Positions 9,125 through 18,207 of a DNA stretch of 36,767 nucleotides are shown one piece after another. The position numbers and the translations under genes were made by a program. The notes beneath the pieces were generated by a model. That model did no database searches, was not told the origin of the DNA, and saw only the letters and a list, made by a program, of their open reading frames with translations. Positions within the stretch are counted from its first letter, which is position 1, and the number at the start of each line of letters is the position of its first letter. The stretch is taken from the NCBI GenBank assembly GCA_025929635.1, contig JAICPX010000003.1, positions 1 to 36,767 on the forward strand. The letters are read 5' to 3'. This stretch comes from Chitinophagaceae bacterium (GTDB taxonomy: Bacteria; Bacteroidota; Bacteroidia; Chitinophagales; Chitinophagaceae).

Positions 9125-10168
9125 TTATGCTACCTTCTTTTCAGCCTGTACCATGCTTGCCTCGGCGATTTTGACAGTCTTAATGATCCTGGCAGCTACT
9201 TTATAAGGATCGGCTGCACTATTTGGCCGGCGATCTTCCAGCCAACCTTTCCAACCTCTTTCCACAGTACCGATCGGGATCCGGATAGAAGCACCACGAT
9301 CAGAGACACCGTATTTAAAGTCTGTAATTGCCGCAGTTTCGTGTTTGCCGGTCAGGCGAAGATGATTGTCTGGTCCATATACTTCAATATGTTCGGTTAC
9401 AAATGGTCTGAAACCTTCACAGATCTGCTCATAAACATCTTTGCTGCCACATGTTCTCAGCAATGAATTTGAGAAGTTGGCGTGCATGCCACTGCCATTC
9501 CAATCCAGGTTACCAAGAGGTTTGCAATGCCAGTTGATGGAGATTCCATATTTCTCACCAATTCTTTCCAGGAGGTAACGTGCAATCCAAACCTGGTCAC
9601 CGGCTGCTTTGGCGCCTTTAGCAAATATCTGGAATTCCCATTGACCAGTTGCTACTTCAGCGTTGATACCTTCTACATTCAAGCCTGCTTCAAGACAGGC
9701 ATCAAGATGTTCTTCAACCATTGCACGACCATAAGCATTTGTCGCACCTACCGAGCAATAGTACGGACCTTGCGGACCCGGGAAGCCGCCTTCCGGAAAA
9801 CCAATAGGTTTGTTTGTTTCAGGATTCCACAAGAAATATTCCTGCTCAAAACCAAACCAGAAATCATTATCATCATCCTCAATGGTAGCCCTTCCGTTCG
9901 ATTCATGCGCAGTGCCATCCGGGCTTAATACTTCACACATTACGAGGAAAGCATTTTTTCTTTGAGGGTCTTTCACGATGAATACGGGTTTCAGCAAACA
10001 ATCAGAAGAGCCACCCGGCGCTTGTTCGGTTGATGAACCGTCAAAAGCCCAAACCGGGCAATCTTCCAATTTTCCACTGAAATTTCTTTCAATTTTTGTT
10101 TTGCTTCTCAGGCTTTGAATCGGCTTGTAACCATCCAGCCAGATGTATTCAAGTTTTGAAGGGACCAT
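9125..10168 (-). CDS. Glutamine synthetase, type II (eukaryote-like) family
   Basis: 347 aa; KLEYIWLDGY, PVWAFDGSSTEQAPGGSSDCLLKPV, WFGFEQEYFLW, NWNGSGMHANFS-like motif. Confidence 0.93.
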   Translation of the reverse strand: MVPSKLEYIWLDGYKPIQSLRSKTKIERNFSGKLEDCPVWAFDGSSTEQAPGGSSDCLLKPVFIVKDPQRKNAFLVMCEVLSPDGTAHESNGRATIEDDDNDFWFGFEQEYFLWNPETNKPIGFPEGGFPGPQGPYYCSVGATNAYGRAMVEEHLDACLEAGLNVEGINAEVATGQWEFQIFAKGAKAAGDQVWIARYLLERIGEKYGISINWHCKPLGNLDWNGSGMHANFSNSLLRTCGSKDVYEQICEGFRPFVTEHIEVYGPDNHLRLTGKHETAAITDFKYGVSDRGASIRIPIGTVERGWKGWLEDRRPNSAADPYKVAARIIKTVKIAEASMVQAEKKVA

Positions 10169-10319
10169 AACAAATGCTTTTAAATTTTAAAATGTAGTTC
10201 AATTGCAAAAAAAAGGATATTCAAGAAATTATCCAATCTTTTTTGGAGTCCCGAAGTATTTTGAATGAAAATGTGGAAAATTTTGACCGAAAATCTGGAT
10301 AAAACTCAAATTTAGATGG

Positions 10320-11618
10320 CTAAGACCTAAAATTCGAAACATTATGATTATTTCTAATGTTATTGAACAGGATAGAGTATATCCTTTCCCAATCGATCAG
10401 GCTGATCACCGGAACCAGGAGTAATGGAAGGATAATACTCCGATAACGTACTATCGCACCAAGAAAATTGACCGTAAACCCGATCAGTAATAACAATGAA
10501 AAAGAAAAGAATATACAGAACCAGATAAAGGAAGTGGATTTTGTCCCGTTCGTTCGCCAGAAAAGAAACAACAGGAAGAGTAACAAAAGAAATGCAGTTT
10601 CCGAAGCGGCAGCCATAGAAAGAATATGTTTAACGTCACCCGGATGGGGTCGGAGTGTAGTTGAGCTCAACGCCCTTGGTGTATTGATCACAAAACTTCC
10701 TACAGTGGGTTTTAATTCAGGAAAATCGAAACCTGAATTTCCCTGCAACTTTTTAAAAGCTTTTTGTTTATCAACAACTGCCTGCGGGAAGTTGAAAGCC
10801 GGTGAAAGATATCGGAGAGTAAAAAATAACAAACCACTGATAAAATAAACTGAGAGGAATATTACCGGTACCCGCTTTGGAAATTTATAAGAGAGTATCC
10901 ATGCCAGCAAGGCAGGAATCAGGATTACCAGTAAAAAATTCCGGAACGATAGAATAATGATAAAGGCGATCAGTAATGGAAAGACCCTGTAAAACCTGAA
11001 TCGGTTTTCTTTCAAAGAAAAATATACATGGTAAATGACAAAGCTGATAGCCATCACGACTAACCCATCCTTGTGTATCCCGCTGGTCCAATACATAAAC
11101 GAGGGAATCAGAAAGGTTGCCAGCAAGACCTGGACTTTTTTACCAGGAAATACTTCGCTGAAAACACGATACAGGGCAACCGGGCCAGTAAGTGTGATAA
11201 ACGAATAAAAGATCACGTTCACATAATAATTGCCAAAACTCAATACATTTATCAGCGATAGGAACTTGATAAACATATTACTCTTCAGGTCATTCCACCA
11301 TGAATTCTCCGAAGCGAAAAAGTTACCGAATTTATTTTCATAACCGCTGTGAAAAAGATTTAAGAAATATTCAGATGGATTCTGAAAAAGAAGGTCGTAT
11401 TCAACCAGGCTCACTTCATGATATGCCCATGTATCATACATATATGCAAACTGTCCGTAATAATTTCCCACCCAGCCATAAAAAATGCCGGCTAATACTT
11501 TTAATAGAAAAAGGATGATCAGTTGTGCATTACTTAGTCCTGATTTTCTGAAAAAACCGGGAACTGTGACCAGCCAGGCAAATAAGCAAAGGTATCCCGC
11601 GAATAAAAGGTAATACAA
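10320..11618 (-). CDS. Polytopic membrane protein (hypothetical, polysaccharide polymerase-like)
   Basis: 432 aa with many hydrophobic segments. Confidence 0.65.
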   Translation of the reverse strand: MYYLLFAGYLCLFAWLVTVPGFFRKSGLSNAQLIILFLLKVLAGIFYGWVGNYYGQFAYMYDTWAYHEVSLVEYDLLFQNPSEYFLNLFHSGYENKFGNFFASENSWWNDLKSNMFIKFLSLINVLSFGNYYVNVIFYSFITLTGPVALYRVFSEVFPGKKVQVLLATFLIPSFMYWTSGIHKDGLVVMAISFVIYHVYFSLKENRFRFYRVFPLLIAFIIILSFRNFLLVILIPALLAWILSYKFPKRVPVIFLSVYFISGLLFFTLRYLSPAFNFPQAVVDKQKAFKKLQGNSGFDFPELKPTVGSFVINTPRALSSTTLRPHPGDVKHILSMAAASETAFLLLLFLLFLFWRTNGTKSTSFIWFCIFFSFSLLLLIGFTVNFLGAIVRYRSIILPLLLVPVISLIDWERIYSILFNNIRNNHNVSNFRS

Positions 11619-11649
11619 TCAGTCAGGTTTATCTGCGCAAAATAGTTAT

Positions 11650-11753
11650 AAAATCTGAAGTCGGAGGTATGAAGTATGAGGTCGGAAGTCGGAAGAATAT
11701 GAAACCAAAAGTTAATAAACATCATATTTCCGACTTCAGACTTCTGACCTCAT
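11650..11753. repeat. Imperfect inverted repeat built from gaagtcgga/aggtcggaagtc words, upstream of purL
   Basis: Left arm tgaggtcggaagtcggaagaatatga versus right arm tcatatttccgacttcagacttctgacctca. Confidence 0.85.
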
Positions 11754-11758
11754 TTCAT

Positions 11759-11766
11759 TAGCTTTG
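11759..11766 (+). promoter_or_regulatory. Candidate -7 element TAGCTTTG of purL
   Basis: Matches TAnnTTTG 17 nt before ATG; no clear -33 box. Confidence 0.45.
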
Positions 11767-11783
11767 CGCTTTCTTTAAAAATT

Positions 11784-14015
11784 ATGGAAGTAACCGTTAA
11801 TACGGCGGAACAGCTTCGCCTTTCAGCTGAAGAATTTGAACTCATCAGACAAAAACTTGGACGTACGCCAAACTTCAATGAACTCTGTGCTTTTAGTGGC
11901 ATGTGGAGTGAGCATTGCAGCTATAAAAATTCAATCAAGTGGCTAAAAAAGCTTCCCCGGGAAGGTGGACGAATGTTGGTAAAGGCGGGTGAAGAAAATG
12001 CGGGACTCATGGATATCGGTGACGGATTGGGTATAGTCTTTAAAATTGAATCGCATAATCATCCATCTGCAATTGAACCATTTCAGGGGGCAGCCACCGG
12101 GGTGGGCGGTATTCACCGGGATATTTTCACAATGGGTGCAAGACCAATTGCTGCATTGAACTCATTGCGCTTTGGAAATTTAGAAGAAGATAAGACGCAG
12201 CATTTGCTTTCCGGGGTTGTGCATGGTATTGGTCATTATGGAAATTGTTTTGGTGTGCCAACCGTGGGCGGTGAAATTTATTTTGACGAATGTTATCATA
12301 CCAATCCACTGGTAAATGCAATGAGCGTCGGCATCGTAAAAGCCGGTGAAACGGTCTCAGCAACGGCAAAAGGAAAAGGAAATCCCGTTATGTTCGTGGG
12401 AAGTGCAACAGGTAAAGATGGAATCGGAGGTGCTTCATTTGCCTCAGCAGATATAACGGAAGAAAGTGCACAGGATCTGCCAGCAGTACAGGTTGGTGAT
12501 CCGTTCCAGGAAAAGAAATTATTGGAAGCATGTTTGGAAGTGATTCAAACCGGCGCCATTGTAGGAATGCAGGATATGGGTGCAGCCGGAATAATTTGTT
12601 CAACTTCCGAAATGAGTGCAAAAGGTGAAGTTGGAATGAGGATCGATCTTGATAAAGTGCCGACGCGTCAAAAGAACATGAAGGCCTGGGAATTGCTATT
12701 GAGTGAAAGCCAGGAAAGAATGTTGTTGGTTGCACAAAAAGGAAAAGAACAAGCCATCATTAAGATCTTTGAGAAATGGGACCTGCCTTGCTCCGTTATT
12801 GGGGAAGTAACGGATGATGGCATTCTTAATTTTTACATGAACAATGAATTGGAGGCTTCCATCCCCGCGCATGAACTTGTATTAGGCGGCGGAGCTCCAC
12901 AGTATGAAAGAGAATATCGGGAACCGCGATATTTTGAAGAAATCAGAAAGTTCAATGTCGGGTCAATAGCTGTTCCGGCAGATTTGAAGGAGGTGGCAGA
13001 AAAATTGATCAGGCTTCCGACTATCGCATCAAAGCGATGGATCTTCAATCAATATGACAGCATGGTGGGAACCGTGAACGCAACGACGAATGCACCCTCA
13101 GATGCTCCGGTGGTTTGGGTAAAAGGCTCAAAAAAAGGCATTGCAGTTACTACAGATTGCAATAGCCGTTATGTATTCGCCGATCCGTATAAAGGAGCGA
13201 TGATCGCAGTGAGTGAAGCAGCAAGGAATATTGTCTGCAGTGGCGGTCAGCCATTGGGTGTTACCAACTGTTTGAATTTCGGAAATCCTTATGATCCTGA
13301 AGTGTATTATCAGTTTGTTCAGGTAATAAAAGGAATGGGTGATGCCTGCAGAAAATTTGATACGCCTGTTACCGGTGGCAACGTAAGTTTTTATAATCAA
13401 AACCCCGATGGACCGGTTTATCCAACCCCAACGATTGGTATGGTTGGTTTATTGGAAGACATACATGATAAAATGACCCTGGACTTTAAAGAAGAAGGTG
13501 ACGTGATTTATTTGTTAGGGAAATCAAACAACGATATTAACTCGTCTCAATACCTTTCCAAAATACGAAACGTGGAATTTTCTCCTGCTCCTTATTTCGA
13601 ATTGGATGACGAATATTCATTGCAACAAAAGATCGCTGAGCTTATCAAAAAGAAATTAATTCAATCTGCGCATGATATAAGTGAAGGGGGGTTATTTATA
13701 ACGTTATGTGAGAGCGGCTTTAATCGTGAAATTGGCTTTACGGTTGAAACCAAAGATAATATTCGTGAAGATGCTTATTTATTTGGTGAAGGACAGAGCA
13801 GGGTAGTAGTAAGCGTAAAAGCTGACCTGATCGAAAAATTTGAAAACGCACTCGGGGATTTTCCTCATGAAAGAATCGGTTTGGTTACCAGTGGGGAGAT
13901 GTTAGTCAATGGTGATTTCTGGGGAACGATCGATTGGTGGAAAGAAGAGTATGATTCTGCGATTGAGAATTATCTGTCAAAAGAAGAAGCCGGTTCAGCA
14001 TTAAGTTCAATTTAA
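11784..14015 (+). CDS. purL: Phosphoribosylformylglycinamidine synthase subunit PurL
   Basis: 743 aa; GMWSEHCSYKNS, FKIESHNHPSAIEPFQGAATGVGGIHRDIFTMGARPIA. Confidence 0.97.
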   Translation: MEVTVNTAEQLRLSAEEFELIRQKLGRTPNFNELCAFSGMWSEHCSYKNSIKWLKKLPREGGRMLVKAGEENAGLMDIGDGLGIVFKIESHNHPSAIEPFQGAATGVGGIHRDIFTMGARPIAALNSLRFGNLEEDKTQHLLSGVVHGIGHYGNCFGVPTVGGEIYFDECYHTNPLVNAMSVGIVKAGETVSATAKGKGNPVMFVGSATGKDGIGGASFASADITEESAQDLPAVQVGDPFQEKKLLEACLEVIQTGAIVGMQDMGAAGIICSTSEMSAKGEVGMRIDLDKVPTRQKNMKAWELLLSESQERMLLVAQKGKEQAIIKIFEKWDLPCSVIGEVTDDGILNFYMNNELEASIPAHELVLGGGAPQYEREYREPRYFEEIRKFNVGSIAVPADLKEVAEKLIRLPTIASKRWIFNQYDSMVGTVNATTNAPSDAPVVWVKGSKKGIAVTTDCNSRYVFADPYKGAMIAVSEAARNIVCSGGQPLGVTNCLNFGNPYDPEVYYQFVQVIKGMGDACRKFDTPVTGGNVSFYNQNPDGPVYPTPTIGMVGLLEDIHDKMTLDFKEEGDVIYLLGKSNNDINSSQYLSKIRNVEFSPAPYFELDDEYSLQQKIAELIKKKLIQSAHDISEGGLFITLCESGFNREIGFTVETKDNIREDAYLFGEGQSRVVVSVKADLIEKFENALGDFPHERIGLVTSGEMLVNGDFWGTIDWWKEEYDSAIENYLSKEEAGSALSSI

Positions 14016-14099
14016 TCAAACGGTACATGAAGCTGAGATTAAAGTTAAGGTCAAGACAAGAACGACCTGCTGAACCTCAGTATTAACCTATACATAAGA

Positions 14100-15116
14100 A
14101 TGGATCGTAACTCAGTCATATTGGTTACAGGTGCCGCTGGCTTTATCGGAAGCTGTATGGTAGGTTATTTGAACAGGAAGGGTTTTCATAACATTATCAT
14201 TGTCGACAAATTTGAAGAGGAGGACAAGAAGCACAATTACGAAGACAAAAAAATAATTGCAAGGGTTGAACGGGATGAATTATTTGAATGGCTGAAAGGC
14301 CATCCAATGAAGATCGATTTTGTTTTTCATTTGGGCGCAAGAACAGACACAACCGAGTTTGATTATTCAGTATTGGAAAAATTAAATGTCAACTATTCCA
14401 AAAATATCTGGAACTATTGTTGCGGGAAAAATATCCCGTTGGTGTATGCATCATCGGCAGCTACATATGGTGCTGGTGAGTTGGGTTATAAGGATGATCA
14501 TGAACTTCCCTTTAAATTAGATCCACTGAATCCTTATGGTAAATCCAAAAATGAATTCGATAAATGGGCGTTAGAGAGAAGTCGGAATACTGATAGCCAT
14601 CGGGACGGAAGTCAGAAATCCGAGCCGCCAAATTGGTATGGGTTGAAATTCTTCAATGTTTATGGTCCAAATGAGTATCATAAAGGAAGAATGGCGAGTG
14701 TGATCTTTCATTCATTTAATCAGGTTAAATCGACTGGTAAAGTAAAATTGTTCAGGTCGCATAAACCGGCATATAATGATGGCGAACAGCTTCGTGATTT
14801 TGTCTATGTAAAAGATGTTGTTGATATCTGCTTTTGGTTAATGGATAACAGGCCCGCTTCCGGTTTATACAATTTAGGAACAGGTAAGGCAAGAACATTT
14901 AAAGACCTGGTTGCTGCGATCTTCAGAAGTCTTGGAAAAGAACCTGTAATTGAATACATCGATACCCCGCTTGATATTCGTGATAAATACCAATATTTTA
15001 CTGAGGCTGATATGAATAAGATCCGGAATGCGGGATACCGCGAAGATTTTTATTCACTGGAAGAAGGTGTAGAGACTTATGTAAAGAATTTTCTTCTTAA
15101 TCATAAATATTACTAA
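14100..15116 (+). CDS. hldD: ADP-L-glycero-D-manno-heptose 6-epimerase-like NAD-dependent epimerase
   Basis: 338 aa; VTGAAGFIGS, HLGARTDTTE, LKFFNVYGPNEYHKGRMASV. Confidence 0.92.
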   Translation: MDRNSVILVTGAAGFIGSCMVGYLNRKGFHNIIIVDKFEEEDKKHNYEDKKIIARVERDELFEWLKGHPMKIDFVFHLGARTDTTEFDYSVLEKLNVNYSKNIWNYCCGKNIPLVYASSAATYGAGELGYKDDHELPFKLDPLNPYGKSKNEFDKWALERSRNTDSHRDGSQKSEPPNWYGLKFFNVYGPNEYHKGRMASVIFHSFNQVKSTGKVKLFRSHKPAYNDGEQLRDFVYVKDVVDICFWLMDNRPASGLYNLGTGKARTFKDLVAAIFRSLGKEPVIEYIDTPLDIRDKYQYFTEADMNKIRNAGYREDFYSLEEGVETYVKNFLLNHKYY

Positions 15117-15209
15117 GACCTCAGAACTGCCTAAAAGCGAACTTTCGGATATTCATCTTAAATCAAATTTTTATACCCATCGAATATTCCGGATATTTGT
15201 GAAGTTGTT

Positions 15210-15245
15210 TGCCACAGCAATAAGATTGGCTGTGGCATTTTTATT
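15210..15245 (+). terminator. Rho-independent terminator of hldD
   Basis: tgccacagc ... gctgtggca perfect 9-bp stem followed by ttttta. Confidence 0.8.
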
Positions 15246-15257
15246 AAATGAATTTAT

Positions 15258-16055
15258 ATGTCAAAAAGAATTGCGATCATTGGTGGAGGAAACCTGGGAG
15301 CTGCCATTGCAGAAGGCTTAATTCAAAGTGAGTTTAGTCGCCCTGTTGAAATTTCTATCACAAGAAGAAACCCGGCGATATTGAGTCGGTTTGCAGAGCA
15401 AGGGTCATTGGTGCATAGTGATAATAAGAAAGCAGTAAAGGCTGCCGAGATAATCATTCTTGCAGTAAAGCCATACAATTTTGACGACATTATCAATGAA
15501 ATAAAAACTTCCCTTGATCCAAAGAAACATGTTATTGTCTCCGTGATCACCGGTGTATGGATAGAGCAAATACAAAAGGCCATTGGAAAACCTGTGCCCG
15601 TGATCCGTGCGATGCCAAATACCGCTATTGCCATCCAGCAAAGCATGACATGTCTTGCACACGCCGGGGCGTCGGCAGCACAAATAAGTTTCATCAGGCA
15701 ATTATTCGATCAATTGGGAAGAACGGTAATGATCGACGAAAAATTGATGGATGCTGCTACGGTACTTGGGGCATGTGGTACTGCTTATGCGATGCGTTAC
15801 ATCCGTGCAAATATCCAGGGCGGAATTGAAATTGGATTTGATGCCGCCACCGCTACATTGATCGCGGCCCAAACCGTCAAAGGCGCTGCACAGTTACTTC
15901 TTGAAAAAGGAAATCATCCTGAAACAGAGATCGACAAAGTAACCACTCCAAAAGGTTGCACAATTGCCGGACTAAACGAAATGGAACACCAGGGTTTTAG
16001 TTCTTCTCTTATCCGGGGTGTTGTTGCCAGTTATAATAAGATCGCAAAGGATTAA
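15258..16055 (+). CDS. proC: Pyrroline-5-carboxylate reductase
   Basis: 265 aa; IAIIGGGNLGAAIAEGL, AVKPYNFDDII, VIRAMPNTAI. Confidence 0.95.
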   Translation: MSKRIAIIGGGNLGAAIAEGLIQSEFSRPVEISITRRNPAILSRFAEQGSLVHSDNKKAVKAAEIIILAVKPYNFDDIINEIKTSLDPKKHVIVSVITGVWIEQIQKAIGKPVPVIRAMPNTAIAIQQSMTCLAHAGASAAQISFIRQLFDQLGRTVMIDEKLMDAATVLGACGTAYAMRYIRANIQGGIEIGFDAATATLIAAQTVKGAAQLLLEKGNHPETEIDKVTTPKGCTIAGLNEMEHQGFSSSLIRGVVASYNKIAKD

Positions 16056-16068
16056 GTTCAATTCACAA

Positions 16069-16167
16069 TCGGCAGTCATCAGTCTGCAATCATCAGTCTG
16101 CAGGTTTACAACTAACAATTTCTAAACGTTTACGTTACATTGTGTAGACTGCGGACTGGCGACTGCC
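16069..16167. repeat. Imperfect inverted repeat of cagtctgcag/ggcagtc words
   Basis: ggcagtcatcagtctgcaatcatcagtctgcag (16071-16103) versus gtagactgcggactggcgactgcc (16144-16167). Confidence 0.8.
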
Positions 16168-16360
16168 ACGGTTTTCCACAATAAAAGCCAAGGCAACCTA
16201 TTGGTTAAAAAAAACGATGACTTAATTACTTCCGCCCGGAAGAATTTTTTTAATGCCCTCCCTTCGGGTCAGACAATTACATATTTGTTTCAAGCAATCA
16301 TTTGCCTGTTAAGCAGCTTCCACCAGGGGCTATTGTTTAACTGATTAAACTGTAATCATT

Positions 16361-17776
16361 ATGAAAAAAAACAGACAGGCTCTGCCAGGCCGAAGAATTT
16401 TATTTTTTGCTGTAACCATTTTCATCACCAGCTGTTTATCTTTCCTTGGATGTAAAAAAGATGTGATTCCCTCTGCAGAAGAAGAGATAGCCACTGTGGC
16501 GGCGATGGCTAAAATGAAAAATGTGGATCTGGATCTGGTTGCTGACGGATTTGTTTCACCGATCGGAATGGTACCGATACCTGATAACACGGGTCGTTTG
16601 GTCGTCATTGACCAAATCGGGAAGCTATGGATACTTGATGCCAACGGTAATAAACTAGCCACTCCATTTATTGACCTTACAAGCCGGATGCAACCGTTGA
16701 ATCCTGGTTTTGATGAAAGGGGTTTGCTGGGTGTTGCTTTTCATCCGGAATACGCAAGTAATGGAAGGCTTTTTATTTATTACAATGCTCCGCCAAGAGC
16801 AGGAGGGCCAACGCCAACAACGACATGGAATAACCTGGCAAGGTTCTCTGAATTCAGCGTCTCTTCCAATCCGAATGTTGTTGACATGAGTTCTGAACGG
16901 ACATTTCTTGAAATAGATGATCCGCAGGGGAATCATAACGGAGGTTCCTTAATCTTTGGCGGGGATGGGTACCTGTACATATCAATCGGCGATGGCGGTG
17001 CAGCTAACGATTTGGCACCGGGTCATGTGGAAGATTGGTATGCTGCCAATGGAGGTGGAAACGGGCAGGATGTTGAGCAGAATTTATGGGGAAGCATCTT
17101 GCGTCTTGACATGGATGGAGCAATGCCTTACGGTGTTCCTGCCGATAATCCTTTTGTAGGAAAGACAGGCTTTGATGAGATCTATGCATACGGTTTCAGA
17201 AATCCATACAGGATGTCATTTGATATGGGTGGTTCAAAAAGGTTATTTGTAGGTGATGCCGGACAGGTTTTATGGGAGGAAGTAAGCGTGGTAGAAAAGG
17301 GCGGTAACTATGGCTGGAACGTAAAGGAAGGGACGCATTGTTTCGATGCTGAAGCTCCTTCAACAATACCCGCCGATTGCCCGACTGTAGATAACTTTGG
17401 TAATCGCCTTATTGACCCCGTTATTGAAATGATGAATGCCGCCAACCCTGCGCCCGGAAGCGTCAAATCTCTTACTGTTATTGGTGGCCATGTATATCGT
17501 GGAAAAGATCTGCATGGCTTGAAAGGCGACTATCTATTTGGGAGTTTCTCAAGATCATTTGCTGGACCGCAAGGCGAGATCTTTGTGGCGAAACCCTCAG
17601 GACCTGGTCTCTGGCCTTTCGAAAAACTATCACTGGTAAGTTTTCCTGATCATCTGGGAGCATTCGTAAAAGGTTTTGGACAAGATCTGAATGGAGAAAT
17701 ATATGTAACTACATCTACTGTCCTGGGACCATCGGGAACAACTGGTAAAGTGTATAAAATAGTTCCGGCACCGTAA
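16361..17776 (+). CDS. PQQ-dependent sugar dehydrogenase-like lipoprotein (glucose/sorbosone dehydrogenase fold)
   Basis: 471 aa; ERGLLGVAFHPEYASNGRLFIYYN, NHNGGSLIFGGDGYLYISIGDGG, YGFRNPYRMSFD. Confidence 0.92.
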   Translation: MKKNRQALPGRRILFFAVTIFITSCLSFLGCKKDVIPSAEEEIATVAAMAKMKNVDLDLVADGFVSPIGMVPIPDNTGRLVVIDQIGKLWILDANGNKLATPFIDLTSRMQPLNPGFDERGLLGVAFHPEYASNGRLFIYYNAPPRAGGPTPTTTWNNLARFSEFSVSSNPNVVDMSSERTFLEIDDPQGNHNGGSLIFGGDGYLYISIGDGGAANDLAPGHVEDWYAANGGGNGQDVEQNLWGSILRLDMDGAMPYGVPADNPFVGKTGFDEIYAYGFRNPYRMSFDMGGSKRLFVGDAGQVLWEEVSVVEKGGNYGWNVKEGTHCFDAEAPSTIPADCPTVDNFGNRLIDPVIEMMNAANPAPGSVKSLTVIGGHVYRGKDLHGLKGDYLFGSFSRSFAGPQGEIFVAKPSGPGLWPFEKLSLVSFPDHLGAFVKGFGQDLNGEIYVTTSTVLGPSGTTGKVYKIVPAP

Positions 17777-17790
17777 TATAATTGTCATAA

Positions 17791-17823
17791 AAAAGAAGCA
17801 GTTAAAAGACTGCTTCTTTTTTA
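17791..17823 (+). terminator. Rho-independent terminator
   Basis: aaaagaagcagt-taaaag-actgcttctttt followed by ttat. Confidence 0.8.
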
Positions 17824-17926
17824 TGTTTACCAACTTCTGACTCACAATTAAGATATTGTGCCAGTCTGCGCAGCGTATCATTGAAACGTAAGATCTTGCA
17901 GTAATTCTTCCACTCAAATCTCTTTA

Positions 17927-18133
17927 TTATACCATCATTGTCGGTATTGCCGTTTTCTTCTGACGCGGTTTGGCCACTCTTTTTTTAACTGCCTTCGATT
18001 GTTTGGATTTCACAGCTTTTGCTGTTGTTGTTTTTGTTTTCTTTTTTTTCTTAAAAAGTTTTCTAATAAATAGAAAGATGCCCGCCCCAGCTACTGTTAG
18101 CCCTGATTTTATTAAAGATCCTGCTAGTGTCAT
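17927..18133 (-). CDS. Small protein: hydrophobic segment plus Lys-rich basic tail
   Basis: 68 aa from ATG at 18133: MTLAGSLIKSGLTVAGAGIFLFIRKLFKKKKKTKTTTAKAVKSKQSKAVKKRVAKPRQKKTAIPTMMV. Confidence 0.6.
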   Translation of the reverse strand: MTLAGSLIKSGLTVAGAGIFLFIRKLFKKKKKTKTTTAKAVKSKQSKAVKKRVAKPRQKKTAIPTMMV

Positions 18134-18207
18134 AGTATGTATTTTTTTGATATAAAACAATTAATATACCAGTAATACATCGTTGGCGAAACGTTCTTAT
18201 TAAATAT

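Noticed and set aside
9482-9928. 148-aa + ORF inside the type II glutamine synthetase gene
   Set aside because: Antisense shadow ORF
10468-10848. 126-aa + ORF inside membrane protein gene
   Set aside because: Low-complexity antisense of hydrophobic helices
12388-12735. 115-aa minus ORF within purL
   Set aside because: Antisense shadow ORF
16230-16256. cttccgcccggaagaattttttt as a terminator/attenuator upstream of the sugar dehydrogenase
   Set aside because: Stem only about 5 bp; too weak to call
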